Shown: positions 53,517 to 61,500 of the stretch, in pieces
Position numbering within the stretch: position 1 is the first letter of the stretch
Layout: each line of letters begins with the position of its first letter
Origin: Marinoscillum pacificum
Lineage (GTDB): Bacteria > Bacteroidota > Bacteroidia > Cytophagales > Cyclobacteriaceae
NCBI RefSeq assembly: GCF_024714495.1
Contig: NZ_JAMZMJ010000004.1
Coordinates: 388,728-452,727 of the forward strand
Direction of reading: 5' to 3'
Length of the DNA stretch: 64,000 bases
Position numbers and translations under genes: made by a program
Notes under the pieces: model-generated
Seen by the model: the letters and a program-made list of their open reading frames with translations, nothing else
Database searches by the model: none
What the model was told of the DNA's origin: nothing

Positions 53517-56500
53517 TAATCACCTTATAAGAAAGCTTAGACCTATTTTGACCTGAATAATCCTTGAAGTGAAGTAGGTAGATTCCATTAACAAGGTCTG
53601 ACACATCAAAATCAATGGCTTCATTCACCGATTGACTAACTTCTTTGGTCATTAAAACATGTCCCGAAAGATCCATCAATTGTACTTCTACCGATTCACT
53701 ATTTAATCTATCATAAGCTAGAGACAACATTTCATCAGCAGGATTGGGATATACTTTCAACCCTTCAAATTGCTTCTTAAAGAATCCAAGTTCTTCTACT
53801 TTCACTACCGTCACTGCATCTTCGGTAATCAAGATTTCCAATACAATGCGATCGTTCTCTGATCCAGCTTCTCCAACTTCAAATTCTACATACGAGTCTT
53901 CATCCATAGGAATACCCGGATATTCAACATTGAAGCGATACAAGCCCGCAATCAAATCATCAAATTCGAAACGTCCTTCATCATCTGATTGTACGTAAGC
54001 TACCAGCTGGAACTCACCATCCTCCTGATCATTTCTACCTTTAGGTACAAATCTTCTCACAGAGCAACCGGCTCTTTTTACTTTTCTTCTGGCATTGATT
54101 CTCCCTGAGCTTGTTTCATCTGCAAACTCTGATTCAACTGTACCTAAAACTTCACCCGGACCCGCAGGTCCAACTCCTGGTTGAGATACCATGGTGATGG
54201 TTTCAGTAAAGTCTTCTCGAAGTTCAATTGGGGTAGCTTCTGACCACAAATCAGTGCTCGAATAATAAGTAGGTAGGTATAAATCCAAATCCTCCTCTAC
54301 TAACGCCAAATAGTTGCCCAGTACTACATCTTCAAACAAATACCCTTCAGTAGAACCTTCTACAGAAGGCAATGAATCATATGGTTGACCTTCAATTATT
54401 TTGAACAGGTAAGCTACCCCTTCATTCACTGATGTTCCAGATTGATTTTGTGCATTAAGCCTTACTGAACTTGAAGCCCAGACAGTTTTTGGGAAACTGG
54501 TCAATGTAAGGTTTGGAACAAGCGAATTTGTCACTTCCAATGAATAGGAGCCCATATTGTAGTAATTCAAGGCAACAACTTCATAATTATCACTAGTAGC
54601 TCCGGCAATCACTGTAGAATCTTCCAACCCTTCAAAATTCCATTGATAAGAATTATTTGTACCTCCAACTGACTGTACAAACTCCACAGTACTACCAATA
54701 GCCAAAGTATCTACCATCACCGACCCAATTTGTCGTTGCGGAGAATAGGTAATAAACGAGATATCAGATACCTGTTCAAGGTCTCCAAAATCAAGATTGT
54801 TACCACTTACATCCAGTGTTGTAAGATTTGAAAGGTCATGAAAATCAGGAATTGAACTGATTCTGTTATCGGATAAGTTAATTGCCGTCATTTGACGAAC
54901 ATCCAATAATTCTTCAGGTATTTTACCCGTCACATTATTTTCAGTAAGGTTTAACTCTGTTACCCTAAAATCTCCTATGGAAACTCCATTCCAATTTTCC
55001 AGAGACTCAGAAAGCCAACCAGAATCATCCGTCCAGGATGTGCCATTCGTTTCAATGTAAAAGGCTACCAGTGCAAGGGAATCTCTTTCAATAGATGAAA
55101 CCTTAAGTCTGACTGGTCTTGTAGTCAATGTCAAATCTGTCACTACATCAGATGAAACTGATGCGTAATAATAGCCTTCGTCTGCAAAAGAGGAAACTTC
55201 CAAAGAATGAACTGGATCGGTGGTAGCGAGTTCAGAAGTTGTGCCATTCCTAATTTTATACCACTGGTAATTATTAGCAGATCCAGATAGGGTCCTATCC
55301 GCCTCGAAAAGTGTAGTAATCTCCTGGAAAGCTAGTATGGAGTCCAGAACCTCTCCTTGAGGTAAATAGCTAAAGTTTGTGACACCTAGATGCGATTCAA
55401 TATCTCCGAATTGCAAATGATTATTGGAGATGTCCAGAGAGCTCACAGATGGCAAGGCATTCATTGCCTCTATGGAAGTAAGAAAGTTGTCTGATAAATC
55501 AATGGTGTCTAAACTGTCAAGAGATATATCAAAACCAGCTATTGCTCCAATTAAGTTGTTTGAACCTAACTCTAAACTGACGGGTCTTTTATTTGTTACT
55601 GTCACCCCAAACCATTCATCAATTGCTGCTGATTTCCAGCCTGAATTATCAGTCCAGCCATCACCAGCTGTAGCCTCATATATATTAACAAGCGCTAATG
55701 AATCGGCCTCTCTCAAAGATTCATCAAAATATCTGCCCAAAGTAAAACTTCCTGAAGTAGAAATCGCTGAGCTAATTTGTCCAGACTGTAAATCTCCTGA
55801 TACTGATGCGACTTCAAGTCCAGAGTATGTATTGCTTGATTCGGATATTCCAATTCTTAAATCATCAAGGGAAGTAACCAATGATTCATTACTTACAGGA
55901 AGTGTCAATGTTCCTTGTGTAAAAATACCTGTGTGGGATAATTGCCAAAACTTATCATTTGCTACTGAAAGCAATCCATATCCAGCAACCCCAGATGGAT
56001 CAGCCGAATTCGGAGTGATACTTACTGCTAAATCTGATCCTGAAATAGAAGATAAACTAACAGGTAAATAGGCGGTCTCAGTACCGATTGGGTACTGCTG
56101 ATCAGATTCTCCAAATATCTTAAGTGAGCCAATTAAATATGCAGATGAAGAAGCGTTTGTCACAGTAACGGCATCTCCTAGAGCAAGGACTTCATTGGTT
56201 TCGAGCTTTGAGTCATTAAAAACAATTTCCTCAGTAATTAACAATGAACTACCTAGCGAATGAGCCCCAGAACCTGATAAGGTAAGGACTGAAATAGTGT
56301 CGTTGATATCCAAAGACTGAGATTCCCCCAAAAGTTCTACTTCACCTGAACCATTATATGTCGCCGTGTTCGTGAACGACCCCAGGAGTTGAAGTTTTCC
56401 TTCATTCGTAAGACTTCCATTATTGCTCAATTCAGGAATACCAGAAACTGTGGTAGCTGAAGTCACCGAAATTTGCGCTCCATCATTCACCATTTGAGCA

Positions 56501-56556
56501 GATAGCCCTATTGGTAAAACGAATAACCATATGATCAGAAATCGCAAGGCTTTCAT
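53503..56556 (-). CDS. Secreted leucine-rich-repeat protein with T9SS tail
   Basis: The ATG at 56556 starts a signal peptide (MKALRFLIIWLFVLPIGLSA); total 1017 residues. A beta-rich region (about 20-280) precedes two LRR blocks, each opening with a LALVxxYxxTxGxxWTDxSGW cap (about 285-395 and 495-600; LELGSNNLIGAIAGFD, LNLTENNVTGKIPEEL). Ig-like domains follow each block. The C-terminal part has a CNA-B-like domain (YLFEDVVLGNYLALVEED), a SdrD-like module containing RKVKRAGCSVRRF, and a T9SS tail (LKVYPNPADEML). It is likely a surface adhesin, cotranscribed with the repeat protein that ends two bases before it. Confidence 0.88.
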   Translation of the reverse strand: MKALRFLIIWLFVLPIGLSAQMVNDGAQISVTSATTVSGIPELSNNGSLTNEGKLQLLGSFTNTATYNGSGEVELLGESQSLDINDTISVLTLSGSGAHSLGSSLLITEEIVFNDSKLETNEVLALGDAVTVTNASSSAYLIGSLKIFGESDQQYPIGTETAYLPVSLSSISGSDLAVSITPNSADPSGVAGYGLLSVANDKFWQLSHTGIFTQGTLTLPVSNESLVTSLDDLRIGISESSNTYSGLEVASVSGDLQSGQISSAISTSGSFTLGRYFDESLREADSLALVNIYEATAGDGWTDNSGWKSAAIDEWFGVTVTNKRPVSLELGSNNLIGAIAGFDISLDSLDTIDLSDNFLTSIEAMNALPSVSSLDISNNHLQFGDIESHLGVTNFSYLPQGEVLDSILAFQEITTLFEADRTLSGSANNYQWYKIRNGTTSELATTDPVHSLEVSSFADEGYYYASVSSDVVTDLTLTTRPVRLKVSSIERDSLALVAFYIETNGTSWTDDSGWLSESLENWNGVSIGDFRVTELNLTENNVTGKIPEELLDVRQMTAINLSDNRISSIPDFHDLSNLTTLDVSGNNLDFGDLEQVSDISFITYSPQRQIGSVMVDTLAIGSTVEFVQSVGGTNNSYQWNFEGLEDSTVIAGATSDNYEVVALNYYNMGSYSLEVTNSLVPNLTLTSFPKTVWASSSVRLNAQNQSGTSVNEGVAYLFKIIEGQPYDSLPSVEGSTEGYLFEDVVLGNYLALVEEDLDLYLPTYYSSTDLWSEATPIELREDFTETITMVSQPGVGPAGPGEVLGTVESEFADETSSGRINARRKVKRAGCSVRRFVPKGRNDQEDGEFQLVAYVQSDDEGRFEFDDLIAGLYRFNVEYPGIPMDEDSYVEFEVGEAGSENDRIVLEILITEDAVTVVKVEELGFFKKQFEGLKVYPNPADEMLSLAYDRLNSESVEVQLMDLSGHVLMTKEVSQSVNEAIDFDVSDLVNGIYLLHFKDYSGQNRSKLSYKVIINHK

Positions 56557-56558
56557 GA

Positions 56559-58427
56559 TCAATTATCGTATTCTAATGATACTGCCATAAGTCTGGTGTA
56601 TTCAGCAGCTTCGGTATCATTCGTTAAAGACCCTTCTATAGTCAGCATATAAAACCTTGAAGAATTATCGATCCCCAATCCACCTTCCAAATCAATAGTA
56701 ACAGGCTCAATAGTGCCTGGGGATTTGGTCGCACCACTGCCCTCTGTAGTCCCTCCTAAAATTCCAAGTGATCCCTGATAAAGTGTTGCAGTAACCGTTT
56801 TTCCCGACTTAGATCCTTCATCTACATATATTGTTATCTTATTAAGCTTAGCCCCATTAGGAAGCTTCAACATCGCTGCAACTGTACCAATACTACCGGA
56901 GGCTTCCGCATTAGTAGTATAAAATACACCAACCTGACCTCCATTTATTAACCTAATTTGATGAATCGGTCCTCCTTCTTCTACAGGAGCAAAATCCGTT
57001 GGCGACAAGATCATTATTTCTGAACTCCCACCTTCTAAAGTGGAAACTCTAGAATTCAACGAAGAAATACTTGATGTATGGCTATTAATATCTGTTTGGT
57101 GTTCGGCTAGAGCAGCTTGAGCGTTGGATGAAATCATTCCATTTCCTGGTGTAACTTGAACTTCCGTTGCTGTTTGATTATCTGTATTGTCCAAATAAGC
57201 AGCTAAACTAACACTAGTACCATCTCCTGTTAATGACAAGGTATTACCCGACAAGCTAAGATCCTGAGCATCCGTATTATCCAAATATCCTGAAAGATCT
57301 ACGCTGGTACCATCACCTGTGAGGGCTAAAGTATTCCCTGTCAAAGTGAGGTCTTGTGCGTCGGTGTTATCCAAGTAACCACTTAAGTCTACATTAGATC
57401 CGGAGCCTGATATGGTCAGGGTATTTGTAGCAAGCGACAATGTTTGATTGTCAGTACCGGTACCGTCCTGTAATGACGACAGATTAACTGTGTTACCACC
57501 AGAAATAGATAATGATGTTCCTGTAAAAGTCAAACTTTGGCTGTCAGTGCCAGTTCCGTCTGCTAGAACTGATAAATCAACGGTTGATTCTGATCCTGAA
57601 ATAGTAAGATCAGTACCTGATAAAGATAGTGTCTGATCGTCTGTATTGTCCAAGTAACCACTCAGGTCAACTGAAGATTCGCTCCCAGAAATTAACAATA
57701 AATTGCGACCGAGAGACAAATCCTGAATCTCATTAGTAGCATCTGCATCTGCATCGTCAATCAAAGATGACAGGTCAGCACTATTTCCTCCTGAGATAGA
57801 AAGTGTGCTGCCTGACAAACTTAACGTCTGATTGTCTCCTCCAGTGAGGTTGATATTATCAACATCACCCTGAAGTTCAGATAGGGCGTCCTGAACGTTC
57901 GTTGAAGTAAGGTTACCAGATGCAGTCACAGGAACTTCTGTTGCTGTTTGATCATCTGTATTATCTAAATATGGCGTTAAGTCAATAGTGGTGGAGGCGC
58001 CATTATTGGTTATTGTCAAACTGTTTCCAGAAAGACTCAAGTCTTGAATTTCATTGGTTGCATCCAGATCACCTGAATTGGCGATTACTCCATTGGTGAT
58101 GGTAATGCCTGTACCAGCAGTCAATTGCTGGGGACTAATCGTTGACCAATCACTTCCAGACCAATAGAAAAATACGGCTTCATCCGTATCAAACACAAGA
58201 AGCCCGGCATCAGATGCTGCTAGGTTGTCTGTAAAAGTTGTGGCAGTACGTTGTACTGTGGTAAGCTGTGGTACTAAAAAACCCTGGTCTCCTTCAGGTG
58301 AAACCAAATGAAGTACAGCATTGCTGTTAGGAGTTTCAGTACCAATTCCAACGGAGTTTTGTGCTGTTGCGGCTAGACATAGGAATAGTGTGCCAACAGC
58401 AAGTAAGAGTAGAGAACGGTGATTCAT
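56559..58427 (-). CDS. Secreted tail-fibre-like repeat protein
   Basis: A 622-residue exported protein with signal peptide (about 1-22) and the Bacteroidota tail-fibre-type head NSVGIGTETPNSNAVLHL, which usually precedes adhesive repeats. Residues about 126-417 hold some eleven imperfect repeats of the form LSLSGNTLSISGxxxxVDLSGY followed by LDNTDxQ. Then a short coiled coil (LAEHQTDINSHTSSISSLNS), and a C-terminal beta domain (about 470-622) without a T9SS motif. The repeats suggest a trimeric beta-helix stalk. It sits between two T9SS-tailed surface proteins on the same strand, so it may be part of a surface fibre. Confidence 0.82.
   Translation of the reverse strand: MNHRSLLLLAVGTLFLCLAATAQNSVGIGTETPNSNAVLHLVSPEGDQGFLVPQLTTVQRTATTFTDNLAASDAGLLVFDTDEAVFFYWSGSDWSTISPQQLTAGTGITITNGVIANSGDLDATNEIQDLSLSGNSLTITNNGASTTIDLTPYLDNTDDQTATEVPVTASGNLTSTNVQDALSELQGDVDNINLTGGDNQTLSLSGSTLSISGGNSADLSSLIDDADADATNEIQDLSLGRNLLLISGSESSVDLSGYLDNTDDQTLSLSGTDLTISGSESTVDLSVLADGTGTDSQSLTFTGTSLSISGGNTVNLSSLQDGTGTDNQTLSLATNTLTISGSGSNVDLSGYLDNTDAQDLTLTGNTLALTGDGTSVDLSGYLDNTDAQDLSLSGNTLSLTGDGTSVSLAAYLDNTDNQTATEVQVTPGNGMISSNAQAALAEHQTDINSHTSSISSLNSRVSTLEGGSSEIMILSPTDFAPVEEGGPIHQIRLINGGQVGVFYTTNAEASGSIGTVAAMLKLPNGAKLNKITIYVDEGSKSGKTVTATLYQGSLGILGGTTEGSGATKSPGTIEPVTIDLEGGLGIDNSSRFYMLTIEGSLTNDTEAAEYTRLMAVSLEYDN
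57177..58052 (-). repeat. Imperfect repeats in the fibre-like gene
   Basis: Codes for residues 126-417, with units of roughly 21-34 residues built on LSLSGxxLxISGxxxxVDLSxYLDNTDxQ. Two neighbouring copies (residues 350-386 and 380-412) are nearly identical in DNA, so length change by recombination is likely. Confidence 0.8.
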
Positions 58428-58538
58428 TTCGATAAGATCTTCTTATTGGCAGACCAAATGTAATGAATCACCGATTAACTATATAAATTTTTCAATATTA
58501 TCTTTAAATATACCAGTATTGTGGTAGTTAGTCTACCC

Positions 58539-61500
58539 TTAATTCTGAACAATTATCTTTTTGGTTATCAACCTATTATGGTTCCTTTCATCTATAACAA
58601 GCAAGTAATAGATTCCAGATGCTACATTTTGTGCATTCCAAATCAAGTCTTTTCCATCATATTCGGCGTTATAAAGCTTATCACCTGCTGCATTGATTAT
58701 GCTAACTGAGTGTCCTGTTAAATCGGACTTTAAGCTTATTGTTACATAATCAGAAACCGGATTTGGATAAACATTTACATCGACTAAAGATGTTCTGGTT
58801 GACAGCAGATTAATACGTTCCACCACAATCCCATCCTCAGTTACAGTAGCTTGGAGCTCTATTTTATTGTTGGTTGTACCTTCTTCTCCAATTTCGAATT
58901 CCACATAAGAATCCTTATCCATCGGGATACCAGGATATTCTATATTGAAACGATACAATCCTGCAGGAAGAAACTCTATCGTAAAACGTCCTTCATCATC
59001 AGATTCCACATAGGCGATCAACTCAAATTCGCCATCCTCTTGCTCAGTCCTTCCCTTTGGTACAAATCTTCTTACCGAGCAGCCTGCTCTTTTCACTTTT
59101 CTACGGGCATCGATACGACCATTCGCTCCAAAGTCTGATTCCACTGTTCCAGATAAAAGTCCAGATCCATCGTCAGGAGTAAGTGGTTCCGGTATGCTTG
59201 CCATCTTCATCGTATCTTTAAAATCACCTCTAAACAAAATGGTATCTGCTTCTTCCCATAAATAGGTGCTACTGTAGTAAGTAGGAAGATATTCATCAGG
59301 GTCGGCTCTTACCGCAATCAAATAATCCCCAAGGATTAAGTTATCAAAAACCAGTTTACCATTGGTGAACTTGAATCCATCAGGATTGATTTGACCATTT
59401 TCTAACTTCGGTATACTATCAAATGGTATGCCCGGCCCACGATTTCTCAATGCATATGCGGCTCCTTCTGATAACAGCTCATTGTCCTTACCAAAAACGG
59501 TTAACTCAAGAATGGTCATACCCCAAAGACGCACAGGTGCAGTAGCTAAAGTTAACCCAGGCAGCAATTCATTTTCGATCTCCATTTGATAGGTACCCAT
59601 ACTGTCATATTGCAAAGAAGAGATCGTAAGTGTAGGCGAAGTTGCACCTTCTAATGTCGTGAAATCTTCTGCATAAGTTTTATAATAGTCTACTTTCCAA
59701 CTATAAGAATTGGCAGAACCAGCTATATCATATTCAAACGTGTAGGATGATCCCCGGATAATTGCAACACTATCCGCTTCTCCTAAAAGTGCCTGCGGGC
59801 TGTATTGCTCAGATTCAGAAAACAGAGAAACTAAAGGTTCTAGATCAGCAAAGTCAAGACTATTATCAGACACATCAAAAAGTGTCAAGCTTTCCAGAGA
59901 ATTCACATCTGGAACTGATGTCAATAAATTGCCGCTGAGTATTAATTCACTCAAAGCATCCAAACCTAAAATTTCATTAGTGAAATCACCAGTCATTCCT
60001 TTATCAGTGAAATCTACTCCGGTAATCCTACTATTCTCAACACTAATTTCTTCTCTTTGAGCGAGGGTCAGATTGTTCCAATCTTCCGCTGTATTTTCCC
60101 AGTCAGCGCCTCCCATAGTGACATACACATTGGATATGATAATGGAATCTTGTTCCAATAACGTGTATTGAGCTTTTACATTTGGAATGCTCACTCCTGG
60201 ATTCAGATTTCCAAGGTCATCCTCAGACGTCAGATAAACATCGTAAACCGACCCTCTGATAAATGACGCTGACAACAACTCCGTTGATTCTGTATTAGCA
60301 GTAGCATATGTATAACTTCCTGAAGTCATCTGGCCGGCTAGAGGCTCTCCGCCAATCGCGGCAGCTTTTACCTGATCCGCAGTTGGTTTAGCTCTTTGAT
60401 CCTCTAAAACCACCACATAGACACTTCCTGCATCGTCCATACTGTATTGAAGACTCATTTCATCACCCACGATTGATGCAGACTTGCTGATAAAGATCGG
60501 TGCATCCGTTGGCTCTATGATCGTAAACTCAACATCTATCGTATCTGCAATGCCATAAGCAGCAACTGACGCTTTGAGGTAAGCCTCGCTGCTCACAGGC
60601 TGATTAACTGTCCACGTAAATGACTCGTCTGTAAATACAGAGAATGAAGCCTGTATTAACGTATATGGATAAGTCAATCCGCCATCCACACTGAGAGCGA
60701 AACTGAGTTCATCCGTTGGCAATAAGCCTTCCGATTCGAATGAAATGGTGTATGACTCTCCTTGTATAAACTGCTCACCTCCAGTAGGAGACGAGATAGA
60801 CAGATTCCTAACAATATTTTCAATGGTAAATACAGCGTCGGAAGTATCTCGAACGTTTTTGGTCACATTCTCAACGACAATCAATGCGGTTGTAGAAACA
60901 CTATCACCAACTTCCCAGGTGAATGAATTTGACGGATAGGTAGTTTCTAGAATTCCTTGAGAAAGGTACCCGAATGTTTCGCCACTATCCATACTCAAGC
61001 TAATGGCTACTTGATCTGTTTCCTCGGCGCCAACCATGTCCCAACTAATCGTGAAATCAGAAAGCGTAGATAAAATTTCCGCTCCGTTTGGTGAAAGCAC
61101 GGTTACTGATGGTTCAACTAGTTCGTTGATTGTAAAATAAGCATCACTAACATCCGAAATAGCCTTGGTCACATTTTCTACCTTGATCAGTGCTGCTGTG
61201 GTAACACTATCAGGAACGGTCCAACTGAAAGAACCATTAAGCTCACTCTGAGTACCTTCAACTATCGCAGCAAATTCACCACCTTCAGCAGTAGATAAAC
61301 CAATTATTATTTCATCAGTATCATCAAAATTTGCTTGTGTCCATTCTATGGTCACTTGATCACCAACAGTATAAGTCTCACCACCGTTCGGAGTATTAAC
61401 AACAATTGTCGAGGTAACTTCTGCTATCGTGAAATAGGCATCGCTGATATCTGAAATCTCCTGGGTTGTATTCTCTATCTTGATTAGTGCAGTTGTAGTG

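Noticed and set aside
55424..56071. 215-codon plus-strand frame inside the LRR protein gene
   Set aside because: The minus-strand gene has signal peptide, LRR and T9SS features; the plus frame is Ser/Pro/Glu-rich shadow sequence with no domain.
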